From DATDAH01 sp036525535 (GTDB taxonomy: Bacteria; Actinomycetota; Acidimicrobiia; Acidimicrobiales; DATDAH01), in the NCBI GenBank assembly GCA_036525535.1, contig DATDAH010000102.1, positions 1 to 12,022 of the forward strand: a stretch of 12,022 bases of DNA, read 5' to 3'. The stretch's first letter is position 1, and every line of letters starts with the position of its first letter. The position numbers and the translations under genes are program-made. Under the pieces are notes generated by a model. It saw only the letters and a list, made by a program, of their open reading frames with translations. It was not told where the DNA came from and ran no database searches. Below are positions 4,323-10,899 of the stretch, piece by piece.

Positions 4323-6371
4323 GTGGACGACACCGGGTCTGATCGCTTCCTCAATCGCGAGCTGTCCTGGCTGGACTTCGACACCCGCGTCCTGTGGATG
4401 GCCGAGCAGGCCGGGATCCCCTTGCTGGAACGGGCCAAGTTCCTGGCCATCTTCGCCCAGAACCTCGACGAGTTCTTCCAGGTCCGGGTCGCCGGACTGA
4501 AGGATCAGGTCGCCGGCGCCGTGACCAAGCTGACCCCCGACGGCCGCACCGCCGGTCAGCAGCTGGGTGAGATCCGGGAGCGGGTGAGCAAGCTCCTGGC
4601 CCGCCAGGAGCAGGCCTTCCTCGACGAGATCGTGCCCGCCCTCGCCGACGCCGGCGTCCGCTTCTCGGCGTGGGACGAGCTGGACGACGACGACCTCGAG
4701 TACCTCGGGGCGCAGTTCGACGAACGCATCTTCCCGGTGCTCACCCCGCTCGCGGTCGATCCGGGGCATCCCTTCCCCTACATCTCCGACCTCTCGCTGA
4801 ACCTGGCCGTCGTGGTCCACGACCCGGAGTCCGACCTGCGCCGTTTCGCCCGGGTCAAGGTGCCGCCGCTCCTGCCCCGCTTCGTGGTGATGCCGGACGG
4901 CGAGCGCTTCGTGCCCCTCGAACAGGTCATCGCCGCCCACCTGCACCACCTGTTCCCGGGCATGGAGGTGGTCGAGCACCACCCGTTCCGGGTCACCCGC
5001 AACGCCGACCTGACCCTGGAGGACGAGGACGCCGACGACCTGTTGGCCGCGGTCGAGATCGAGCTTCGCCGCCGTCGGTTCGGCAAGGCCGTGCGCCTCG
5101 AGTTGGAGTCGACGGTCACCGACGAGGTGCGCGAGCTGCTCCAGCGGGAGCTCGACCTCGACGATGACGACGTCTACGTGGTCACCGGCCCCCTCGACCT
5201 CAGCGGGCTCTGGTCGCTGATGAGCCTCGACCGCCCCGACCTGAAGGACGACGCCTGGACCGGCGTGATCCCGCCCCGCCTGACCAGCGACGACGGCAGG
5301 GTCAAGATCTTCCGCGCCATTCGCCACGGTGACCTGCTGCTGCACCACCCCTACGACTCGTTCGCGGGGACGGTCGAGGAGTTCATCGACCAGGCCGCCG
5401 ATGATCCCAAGGTTCGGGCCATCAAGCTCACCCTCTACCGCACCGACGGCGACAGCCCCATCGTGGACGCCCTCGTCCGGGCGGCCGAGTCGGGCAAGCA
5501 GGTGGCGGCCCTCGTCGAGCTGAAGGCCCGTTTCGACGAGCAGGCCAACGTCGGCTGGGCCCGACGCCTGGAGAAAGCCGGTGTGCACGTGGCCTACGGC
5601 CTCCTCGGGCTGAAGGTCCACACCAAGACCACCCTCGTGGTCCGCGAGGAGCACGGCGGCATGGTCCGGTACTGCCACATCGGCACCGGGAACTACAACA
5701 GCCGCACGGCCCGGATCTACGAGGACTGCGGCCTGCTCACGGCCGACCCGGAGATCGGGGCCGACCTGACCCACATGTTCAACTACTTGACCGGCTATGC
5801 CCGGGACATCGACTACCGGCGCCTGCTCGTGGCGCCGGACTCCATGCGGACCGCCATCCGCGGGCTCATCCGCCGAGAGATCGAGGCCGGCCCCGGTCGG
5901 GGACGGATCCTGGCCAAGATGAACTCGCTGGTGGACCCCACCATCATCGAGGACCTCTACGAGGCCTCCTCGGCCGGGGTGGAGATCGACTTGATGATCC
6001 GGGGCATCAGCTGCCTGCGTCCCGGCGTGCCGGGCCTGTCCGACCGCATCCGGGTCCGTTCCATCGTCGGTCGCTACCTCGAGCACTCTCGCATCTTCTG
6101 CTTCGCCAACGGCCACGGTCCGGGCGAGGCCGCCTGGTACATCGGTTCCGCGGACTGGATGCCCCGCAACCTCGACCGACGGGTCGAGGCCCTCACCCCC
6201 ATCGACACCCCCTCGCTCCAGCAGCGGTTGATGGAGGTGCTCCAGGTCAACCTGGCCGATGACACCCTGGCCTGGACCCTGGGCCCGGAGGGGGACTGGT
6301 CGCCGCCGCCCGGCACCGGCCGGGTCGACACGCACCTGCGGCTGCAGGAACTGCACCGGGCCCGCAGTTGA
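4323..6371 (+). CDS. ppk1: Polyphosphate kinase 1
   Basis: This 682-residue, full-length PPK1 reversibly adds the gamma phosphate of ATP to inorganic polyphosphate. The N-terminal domain opens with FLNRELSWLDFDTRVL and FAQNLDEFFQVRVAG, as in the family. The two phospholipase-D-like C-terminal domains carry the expected histidines: H433 in KVHTKTTLV, matching the phosphorylated histidine (H435 in E. coli), and H588 in YLEHSRIF, matching H592. Other hallmarks are KLTLYRT at 368-374, GTGNYN at 454-459, and IGSADWMPRNLDRRVE at 607-622. Start choice: GTG 4323 follows a TANNNT box by 7 nt; the ATG at 4314 lies within that box. The stop overlaps the start of the Nudix-protease gene by 4 nt, so the two are co-translated. 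The pairing of ppk with a Nudix gene recalls ppk-mutT1 in mycobacteria. Confidence 0.97.
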   Translation: MDDTGSDRFLNRELSWLDFDTRVLWMAEQAGIPLLERAKFLAIFAQNLDEFFQVRVAGLKDQVAGAVTKLTPDGRTAGQQLGEIRERVSKLLARQEQAFLDEIVPALADAGVRFSAWDELDDDDLEYLGAQFDERIFPVLTPLAVDPGHPFPYISDLSLNLAVVVHDPESDLRRFARVKVPPLLPRFVVMPDGERFVPLEQVIAAHLHHLFPGMEVVEHHPFRVTRNADLTLEDEDADDLLAAVEIELRRRRFGKAVRLELESTVTDEVRELLQRELDLDDDDVYVVTGPLDLSGLWSLMSLDRPDLKDDAWTGVIPPRLTSDDGRVKIFRAIRHGDLLLHHPYDSFAGTVEEFIDQAADDPKVRAIKLTLYRTDGDSPIVDALVRAAESGKQVAALVELKARFDEQANVGWARRLEKAGVHVAYGLLGLKVHTKTTLVVREEHGGMVRYCHIGTGNYNSRTARIYEDCGLLTADPEIGADLTHMFNYLTGYARDIDYRRLLVAPDSMRTAIRGLIRREIEAGPGRGRILAKMNSLVDPTIIEDLYEASSAGVEIDLMIRGISCLRPGVPGLSDRIRVRSIVGRYLEHSRIFCFANGHGPGEAAWYIGSADWMPRNLDRRVEALTPIDTPSLQQRLMEVLQVNLADDTLAWTLGPEGDWSPPPGTGRVDTHLRLQELHRARS

Positions 6372-8008
6372 GCGATCAGGTCGTGCGGGCGGCGGGCGGC
6401 GTCGTGTGGCGCCCCGTCAGCGACGGCATCGAGGTGCTGCTCGTGCACCGGCCCCGCTACGACGACTGGTCGCTGCCGAAGGGCAAGCTCGAGCCGGGGG
6501 AGTCCTGGGAGGACGGGGCCCGGCGCGAGGTCGAGGAGGAGACCGGTGTCACCGGTGTGCTCGGGCCTCACCTCGCCACCTCCACCTACACCGACGCCAA
6601 AGGCCGGCCCAAGGAGGTTCGCTGGTTCGAGCTCTGCGAGCCCCGCGGCGCGTTCGCCGCCAACGACGAGGTGGACGAAGTGGCGTGGCTGTCACCCGAC
6701 GCGGCCCGGCGTAGGGTCACCCGCCCCGCCGATGTCGAGGTCCTTCAGGCCTTCGACGACCACCTCGAGGGAGCCGACCCGACCGTGACGACCGAGACCG
6801 CCGAGTCCCGGCGCCTGCCCTCGCTCTGGCGACAGGTGCCGAACCGGCCCGACGACTGGTTCTCCGCGGACGAGCTGGACCGGGCCCGTCGCTACCGAAA
6901 GCCGGTGTCCCGGGCCCGGATCCTCCGGCTGGGGATCTCCACCGTGGTGCTGCTGGTCGTCGTGTTCGCCGATGTCGCCCCCCGCCTGATCGATGCCCTC
7001 GACGTCACCAACTGGCTGGTCCAGCTGATCGTGATCGTGGCCCTGCTCGAGCTCATCAGCACCGTGGTGTCGACCCCGTTCGACGCCTGGCTGGAGCTGC
7101 GCCACGACCGGGAGTGGGAGCTGTCGACCCAGACGGAGCGGGGGTTCGCGGCCGACCTGGCCAAGGGCCTCGTGCTCGGCTTCATCATCAACGTGGTCCT
7201 GCTCCTGCCCCTCCTGGCGGTCATCCGCAGCACGCCGACCTGGTGGCTGTGGGGCTGGCTGGTCATGGTCGTGTTCACGATCGGCCTGGGCTTCCTCTAT
7301 CCGGTCGTGATCGCCCCGATCTTCAACACCTTCACGCGGCTGGAGGACGAGGACATGAACGACCGGGTCGATCGCATCGCCGACATCGCCGGCGTCCAGA
7401 TCTCCGGGACCTACGTGGCGGACGAGAGCAAGCGATCGCGCCGGGACAACGCCTACGTCGCCGGCTTGGGCGCCACCCGCCGGGTCGTGCTCTTCGACAC
7501 CCTCCTGGAGCACCCCCCCGAGGTCGTGGAGCAGGTCGTCGCCCACGAGATCGGCCACTGGCGGCTCAAGCACCTGCGGAAGCAGATTCCGGTCATCGCC
7601 CTGCTCCTGCTGGCCCTGTTCGCCGCCCTCAAGGCGTTCTCGGGCTGGGACTGGATCTTCGAGCAGGCCGGCGTGGTCACCACGGGAGACATCCCGCTGG
7701 TGGGCCAGCCGACGGCCCTCCCCCTGCTCGTGCTGGCGGCCCAGATCGGCTTCGGGCTCTTGGGCCTGCTGACGGCGTGGGTGTCCAGGGCCTTCGAGCG
7801 CCAGGCCGACATCGAGGCCCTGGACCTGTTGGAGCAGCCCCAGACCATGCTGGACATGCAGCGGGGGCTCCACACCAAGAACCTGGCCGATCTCGAGCCG
7901 GGTCTGGTCAAGCGCCTCCAGGCCAGTCATCCGCCCGCCGCCGAGCGCATGGCCCTCACCTCGGCCTGGGCCGCGAGCAGGGGCGTCCCCGTCAGCTCGT
8001 CGGCGTGA
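6368..8008 (+). CDS. Nudix hydrolase fused to an M48 (Ste24-like) membrane metalloprotease
   Basis: One uninterrupted 546-residue frame holds two enzymes. Residues about 4-135 are a Nudix domain with a perfect Nudix box: G39, E45, then REVEEETGV from R53. Such enzymes cleave nucleoside diphosphate-linked compounds. A linker (about 136-180) leads to an M48 domain with about six membrane helices (near 187-208, 217-236, 263-285, 292-314, 406-424, 449-470), the zinc site HEIGH at 393-397, and the third ligand region ERQAD at 477-481. These features match CAAX-prenyl-protease/Ste24-type peptidases. The TTG start overlaps the ppk stop (TTGA), indicating translational coupling. A GTG at 6785, 11 nt after GAGGGAG (6767-6773), could allow separate initiation of the protease half. 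Mycobacterial MutT1, also next to ppk, instead fuses Nudix to a histidine phosphatase. The gene overlaps acr3 tail to tail by 17 nt. Confidence 0.88.
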   Translation: MSDQVVRAAGGVVWRPVSDGIEVLLVHRPRYDDWSLPKGKLEPGESWEDGARREVEEETGVTGVLGPHLATSTYTDAKGRPKEVRWFELCEPRGAFAANDEVDEVAWLSPDAARRRVTRPADVEVLQAFDDHLEGADPTVTTETAESRRLPSLWRQVPNRPDDWFSADELDRARRYRKPVSRARILRLGISTVVLLVVVFADVAPRLIDALDVTNWLVQLIVIVALLELISTVVSTPFDAWLELRHDREWELSTQTERGFAADLAKGLVLGFIINVVLLLPLLAVIRSTPTWWLWGWLVMVVFTIGLGFLYPVVIAPIFNTFTRLEDEDMNDRVDRIADIAGVQISGTYVADESKRSRRDNAYVAGLGATRRVVLFDTLLEHPPEVVEQVVAHEIGHWRLKHLRKQIPVIALLLLALFAALKAFSGWDWIFEQAGVVTTGDIPLVGQPTALPLLVLAAQIGFGLLGLLTAWVSRAFERQADIEALDLLEQPQTMLDMQRGLHTKNLADLEPGLVKRLQASHPPAAERMALTSAWAASRGVPVSSSA

Positions 8009-9086
8009 CGGTGGCGTTCGTGGTGTAGTACCTGCCCTTCGCCCAGAGGGACACGTACACCAGGCCGACGAGGGCCGGGACCTCGATGAGGGGCCCGATC
8101 GTGCCCGCCAGTGCCTGCCCGGAGGTGACGCCGAACACGGCGATGGCGACGGCGATGGCCAGTTCGAAGTTGTTGCCCGCGGCGGTGAACGCCACCGAGG
8201 TGTTGCGCTCGTAGGACAGGCCGAGGCGGCGGCCCGTCAGGAACGCGCCCCCCCACATGAGGGCGAAGTAGACGAGGAGCGGGATGGCGACCCGGGCGAC
8301 GTCGAGGGGGTTCTCAGTGATCTGCTCCCCTTGGAGCGCGAAGAGCACGACGATCGTGAAGAGCAGGCCGTAGAGCGCCACCGGACCGATGCGGGGGAGG
8401 AACGTCTCCTCGTACCACTCCCTGCCTCTGCGGGCCTCGCCGATGGTGCGGGTGAGGAAGCCGGCGAGCAACGGGAGGCCGAGGAAGATGAGCACCGACT
8501 TGGCGATGGCCCAGATCGAGACGTCGAGGTCGGCGGTGTCGAGGCCGAGCCAGTCGGGAAGCACCGACAGGTAGAACCAGCCGAGCACGGAGTACATGAC
8601 GATCTGGAAGAGCGAGTTGACGGCGACGAGGACGGCCGCCAGTTCCCGGCTGCCGCAGGCCAGGTCGTTCCAGATGAGGACCATGGCGATGCAGCGGGCC
8701 AGCCCGACGATGATCAGGCCTGTGCGCAGCTCGGGCAGGTCGGACAGGAACACCCAGGCGAGGGTGAACATCAGCAACGGCCCGACCAGCCAGTTCAGCA
8801 CCAGCGACAGGGCGAGGGTGCGACGGTCGGCCAGCTCGTCGCCGAGATGGCCGTAGCGGACCTTGGCCAGGACGGGGTACATCATCGCCAGCAGCCCGAT
8901 GGCGATGGGCAACGAGACGGTGTCGACCTTGATGCGCTCGAGGCCGTCGTTGAGGTCGGGGATCAGGCGGCCGAGCAGCAACCCGCCGGCCATGGCCAAA
9001 CCGATCCAGACCGGCAGGAACCGGTCGAGGGTGGACAGCTCCTCGGCGACCGAGCCGAGATCGGAGGCGGGATCGGTGGTGGTCAG
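7992..9086 (-). CDS. acr3: Arsenite efflux permease, Acr3 family
   Basis: This roughly ten-helix permease exports arsenite using the proton motive force. The two residues essential in studied Acr3 proteins are present, numbering from the CTG at 9086: the cysteine in GLARCIAMVLIWNDLACG (C132) and the glutamate in AAGNNFELAIAVAIAVFGV (E308). The start is a problem. The first standard starts, TTG 8999 and ATG 8993, fall inside the first membrane helix. Upstream codons continue the family sequence (STLDRFLPVWIGLAMAGG) back to a CTG at 9086 that would begin LTTTDPAS, where actinobacterial relatives typically start with M-T-T. No ATG, GTG or TTG occurs between 9000 and the in-frame stop at 9146. 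I therefore extend the gene to the CTG; the 3' end is certain. It follows cadI by 31 nt and should share its transcript. Confidence 0.85.
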   Translation of the reverse strand: MTTTDPASDLGSVAEELSTLDRFLPVWIGLAMAGGLLLGRLIPDLNDGLERIKVDTVSLPIAIGLLAMMYPVLAKVRYGHLGDELADRRTLALSLVLNWLVGPLLMFTLAWVFLSDLPELRTGLIIVGLARCIAMVLIWNDLACGSRELAAVLVAVNSLFQIVMYSVLGWFYLSVLPDWLGLDTADLDVSIWAIAKSVLIFLGLPLLAGFLTRTIGEARRGREWYEETFLPRIGPVALYGLLFTIVVLFALQGEQITENPLDVARVAIPLLVYFALMWGGAFLTGRRLGLSYERNTSVAFTAAGNNFELAIAVAIAVFGVTSGQALAGTIGPLIEVPALVGLVYVSLWAKGRYYTTNATVTPTS

Positions 9087-9117
9087 CGGTCCGGCCCGCT
9101 CGGTTCGGTGCGCCCGG

Positions 9118-9594
9118 TCAGCGGCCGCCGGGCCCGTCCTCGGTCATGGCGCCGACGGCGACGGGCTCGTTCGCCGCTGGGGTGCAGCAGACGGCGGTCT
9201 CGCCTGCACCCACGATCTCGTTGGTGAGCTGGTCGCTGTCGCCGGTCTTCACGTACCACTCCCAGCGGGCCCCGTCGGGGTCGGCCACCCAGGTCTCGAC
9301 CTTTGTGGCGTAGCAGCAGATCGTGTCGTCGATGCCGGTCGTCTCGAGGCCGGTGTCGGAGAGACGGGCCTCCGCGGCCTCGACCTCGGCCGCCGTCTCG
9401 GTCTCGACGCCGAGGTGGTTGATGGTGCCGCCGTCGGGACCTTCGAAGAGGACGAGCTTGAGCGGCGGATCGGCGATGGCGAAGTTGGCGTAGCCGGGCT
9501 TGCGCTTGGCGGGCTCGGTGGCGAACAGCTTGGAGTAGAAGTCGACGGCCTGGTCGAGGTCGCTGACGTTGAGGGCGAGCTGGAGACGGGACAC
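9118..9594 (-). CDS. cadI: CadI/ArsI-family VOC metal-resistance protein
   Basis: The 158-residue protein is a vicinal-oxygen-chelate (glyoxalase-fold) protein of the CadI/ArsI group. It shows LQLALNVSDLDQAVDFYSKL at 4-23, KPGYANFAIADPPLKLVL at 32-49, TINHLGVE (H60), the paired cysteines CC at 93-94, and WEWYV with E112. A second CC pair (136-137) sits in the tail. ArsI members are Fe(II) C-As lyases that use H5, H62 and E115 as metal ligands. Here position 5 is glutamine, as in mycobacterial CadI, so arsenic or cadmium resistance is likely but lyase activity is doubtful. Start choice: GGAGGA (9604-9599) is 4 nt before the GTG at 9594; the ATG at 9642 overlaps the -10 box and is rejected. It sits between arsR and acr3. 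Confidence 0.88.
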   Translation of the reverse strand: MSRLQLALNVSDLDQAVDFYSKLFATEPAKRKPGYANFAIADPPLKLVLFEGPDGGTINHLGVETETAAEVEAAEARLSDTGLETTGIDDTICCYATKVETWVADPDGARWEWYVKTGDSDQLTNEIVGAGETAVCCTPAANEPVAVGAMTEDGPGGR

Positions 9595-9617
9595 GGGTTC
9601 CTCCGAAGTGGTCGTAG

Positions 9618-9633
9618 ATCGACAGATGTCGAT
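9618..9633. promoter_or_regulatory. Probable ArsR operator downstream of the cadI -10 box
   Basis: ATCGACA-GA-TGTCGAT is a perfect 7-bp inverted repeat with a 2-bp spacer. It lies 7 nt downstream of the cadI -10 box, over the predicted start of transcription. A related copy (12 of 13 core bases identical) is at 10044-10059 before arsR. This position suits repression by ArsR. Confidence 0.6.
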
Positions 9634-9640
9634 TGGTTTC

Positions 9641-9668
9641 ACTGTACCAATCGATCGATGAATGTCAA
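9641..9668 (-). promoter_or_regulatory. Promoter of cadI-acr3
   Basis: On the minus strand, TTGACA (9668-9663) and TACAGT (9646-9641) are separated by 16 nt, a good housekeeping promoter. The spacer contains the palindrome ATCGATCGAT (9649-9658), which resembles the centre of the arsR-arsC dyad. The promoter starts 8 nt past the arsR stop, so cadI-acr3 can be transcribed separately from arsR. Confidence 0.65.
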
Positions 9669-9675
9669 TATGTTC

Positions 9676-10014
9676 TCAGGACACCAGCGCCCGGCGGAGG
9701 GCGTCGAGGCGCTCGGGGACGATCCGCCAGTAGACCCAACGGCCCCGCTTCTCGCCCACGATCAGGCCGGCTTCGGCCAGAGTCTTGGTGTGGTGGCTGA
9801 CGGTGGGCTGCGACTTGCCCAGGGGCTCCTGCATCTCGCAGGAGCAGACCTCGTCGGCGCTGGCGATCATGCTGAGGAGCCGGAGCCGGACGGGGTCGGC
9901 GAGGGCGGCGAAGCCGTGCGCCAGGAACGCGGCCTCGTCGTCGTCGAGTGGCGCTCCCAGAACGGTCGGACAGCACTCGGCGAGGTCGACCAGGGGGAAG
10001 GTCCGTTCGCTCAT
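9676..10014 (-). CDS. arsR: ArsR-family arsenite-responsive repressor
   Basis: The 112-residue winged-helix protein has DPVRLRLLSMIAS at 40-52, a recognition helix in GKSQPTVSHHTKTLAEAGLI at 66-85, and the wing GEKRGRWVYWRI at 87-98. Possible As(III) ligands are the adjacent C14-C15 near the N-terminus and C57-x-C59 in EVCSCE. An N-terminal CC pair with a distant cysteine matches the Corynebacterium glutamicum ArsR type (C15, C16, C55); the second pair sits near the classical ELCVCDL position. Binding As(III) should release it from the dyad operators on either side of the gene. Start choice: ATG 10014 gives the usual length. TTG 10044 is also in frame but lies inside a predicted operator. It is divergent from arsC and upstream of cadI-acr3. 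Confidence 0.92.
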   Translation of the reverse strand: MSERTFPLVDLAECCPTVLGAPLDDDEAAFLAHGFAALADPVRLRLLSMIASADEVCSCEMQEPLGKSQPTVSHHTKTLAEAGLIVGEKRGRWVYWRIVPERLDALRRALVS

Positions 10015-10043
10015 CTCGAAATTTCCGATCCATGAAGAGGTCA

Positions 10044-10059
10044 ATTGACAGACGTCGAT
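10044..10059. promoter_or_regulatory. Second ArsR operator candidate, arsR side
   Basis: ATTGACA-GA-CGTCGAT is an imperfect dyad (5 of 7 pairs) closely matching the perfect operator at 9618-9633. It covers the predicted start of arsR transcription. Confidence 0.5.
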
Positions 10060-10100
10060 ACATTCGCGAGAGTTGATCGATCGACTGCGGCAAATGTATC
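10057..10100. promoter_or_regulatory. Symmetric divergent promoter/operator between arsR and arsC
   Basis: GATACATT (10057-10064) and AATGTATC (10093-10100) form a perfect 8-bp inverted repeat. Exactly centred between them is AGTTGATCGATCGACT (10071-10086), a 16-bp palindrome with one mismatched pair. Both dyads share the axis between 10078 and 10079. Read toward arsC, TTGATC (10073-10078) can act as -35 with TGTATC (10095-10100) as -10, and the mirror arrangement serves arsR. The two promoters would thus overlap back to back, with a repressor site in the middle. Confidence 0.55.
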
Positions 10101-10134
10101 AGGCCACCCCGATGACCATCCCGAGGATCCGTCC

Positions 10135-10776
10135 ATGACCGACCAGACCACCCTCACCCCCGACCAGACCCTGGCCATGAAGACCGCCGCCCGCCACCTC
10201 GAGGACGAGTTCTCCGGCGTCTTCGGCGTGGAGACCATCGAGAACTTCCTGACCACCAGCTACGACCAGTTCGCCAGTCGGGCGACCTTCCCGAACTTCC
10301 TGCCGCTGCTGGCCGAGCGATTCGCCCGTCAGCGGTTGCACGCGCTGGCCAAGGTCGAGGGCAAGGCCACCTCGGGCGTTCCTGTCGTTCTCTTCCTCTG
10401 CGTGCACAACGCCGGTCGCTCACAGATCGCGTTGGGGTGGTTCAACCATCTGGCCGAGGATCAGGCCATCGCCTGGAGTGGCGGCTCGGAGCCGGTCGGC
10501 GAGATCAATCGTGCGGCGGTGGACGCGATGGCCGAGGTCGGTGTCGACATCGCCAAGGAGTACTCGAAGCCGTGGACCGACGAGATCGTCCACGCGGCCG
10601 ACGTCGTGGTGACGATGGGTTGCGGTGACGCCTGCCCGATCTTCCCGGGCAAGCGGTATGAGGACTGGGACCTCGAGGATCCCGCCGGCCTGGGGGTCGA
10701 GGCGGTTCGCCCGATCCGCGACGAGATCGAACGGCGGGTCCGCGGCCTGCTCGACGAGCTCGGCGTGACGGTCTGA
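10135..10776 (+). CDS. arsC: Arsenate reductase, low-molecular-weight phosphatase type with N-terminal helical domain
   Basis: The 213-residue protein has an N-terminal helical domain (about 10-75), of the three-helix dimerization type seen in actinobacterial homologues, then a low-molecular-weight phosphatase fold. The phosphate loop is C-V-H-N-A-G-R-S with catalytic C89 and R95; the general acid is probably D182 in DLEDPAG. C163 and C167 in TMGCGDACPIFPG lie where thioredoxin-linked ArsC enzymes carry their second and third cysteines, but actinobacterial enzymes commonly use mycothiol instead. It reduces arsenate to arsenite, which Acr3 exports. Start choice: GAGGA (10123-10127) is 7 nt before ATG 10135; the in-frame ATG at 10045 lies in the operator region. 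The gene is divergent from arsR and shares its control region. Confidence 0.93.
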   Translation: MTDQTTLTPDQTLAMKTAARHLEDEFSGVFGVETIENFLTTSYDQFASRATFPNFLPLLAERFARQRLHALAKVEGKATSGVPVVLFLCVHNAGRSQIALGWFNHLAEDQAIAWSGGSEPVGEINRAAVDAMAEVGVDIAKEYSKPWTDEIVHAADVVVTMGCGDACPIFPGKRYEDWDLEDPAGLGVEAVRPIRDEIERRVRGLLDELGVTV

Positions 10777-10789
10777 TCGTTCGTCGTCT

Positions 10790-10811
10790 GTTCACCCGCA
10801 AGCCACCTGAC
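10790..10811 (+). promoter_or_regulatory. PHO-box-like direct repeat upstream of pstS
   Basis: GTTCACCCGCA (10790-10800) matches 10 of 11 positions of the Streptomyces PhoP direct-repeat unit. The adjacent AGCCACCTGAC (10801-10811) is a weaker unit, about 7 of 11. A -10-like TACCTT follows at 10839-10844. This fits activation of pstS by PhoP under phosphate starvation. Confidence 0.45.
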
Positions 10812-10815
10812 GGCC

Positions 10816-10837
10816 GGGAGCCGGAAAGGGGGCTTCC
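10816..10837 (+). terminator. Weak hairpin after arsC
   Basis: GGGAGCC (10816-10822) pairs with GGCTTCC (10831-10837), a 7-bp stem with one G-U pair and an 8-nt loop. It is followed by TTACCTT, not a clean T run. It may end arsC transcription, but it overlaps the pstS promoter region, so the call is tentative. Confidence 0.3.
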
Positions 10838-10838
10838 T

Positions 10839-10844
10839 TACCTT
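10839..10844 (+). promoter_or_regulatory. -10 box candidate for pstS
   Basis: TACCTT fits TANNNT and would start transcription near 10851, leaving a leader of about 50 nt that contains the ribosome binding site AGGAGG (10883-10888), 11 nt before the ATG. No good -35 is seen, consistent with an activator-dependent promoter. Confidence 0.4.
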
Positions 10845-10899
10845 CCCCTCCGACAGAGACCGAGGGCACCGCGCCCTTCCTCAGGAGGACACGTATTCC

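Noticed and set aside
4227..6356. A 709-codon open frame on the minus strand opposite ppk
   Set aside because: It is fully antisense to a clear PPK1 gene with both catalytic histidines. Its translation is rich in Asp, Gly, Val and His, with no recognisable motif, as expected from a high-GC gene read backwards.
6767..6787. Treating the Nudix and M48 parts as two separate genes
   Set aside because: There is no stop codon between the domains. A possible GTG start with GAGGGAG exists at 6785, but reading through gives a fusion in any case, so I kept one gene and noted the alternative.
6692..7930. A 412-codon open frame on the minus strand
   Set aside because: It is antisense to the Nudix-M48 gene; the composition is rich in Asp, Gly, Gln and His with no domain, and no promoter or ribosome binding site was seen.
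8331..9227. A 298-codon open frame on the plus strand
   Set aside because: It lies opposite acr3 and cadI, whose products are clear. The translation is low-complexity Glu/Asp/Gly/Gln, typical of antisense of membrane-protein codons.
9595..9642. Longer cadI start at ATG 9642
   Set aside because: It would put the first codons over the -10 box and operator, and the GGAGGA site points to GTG 9594.
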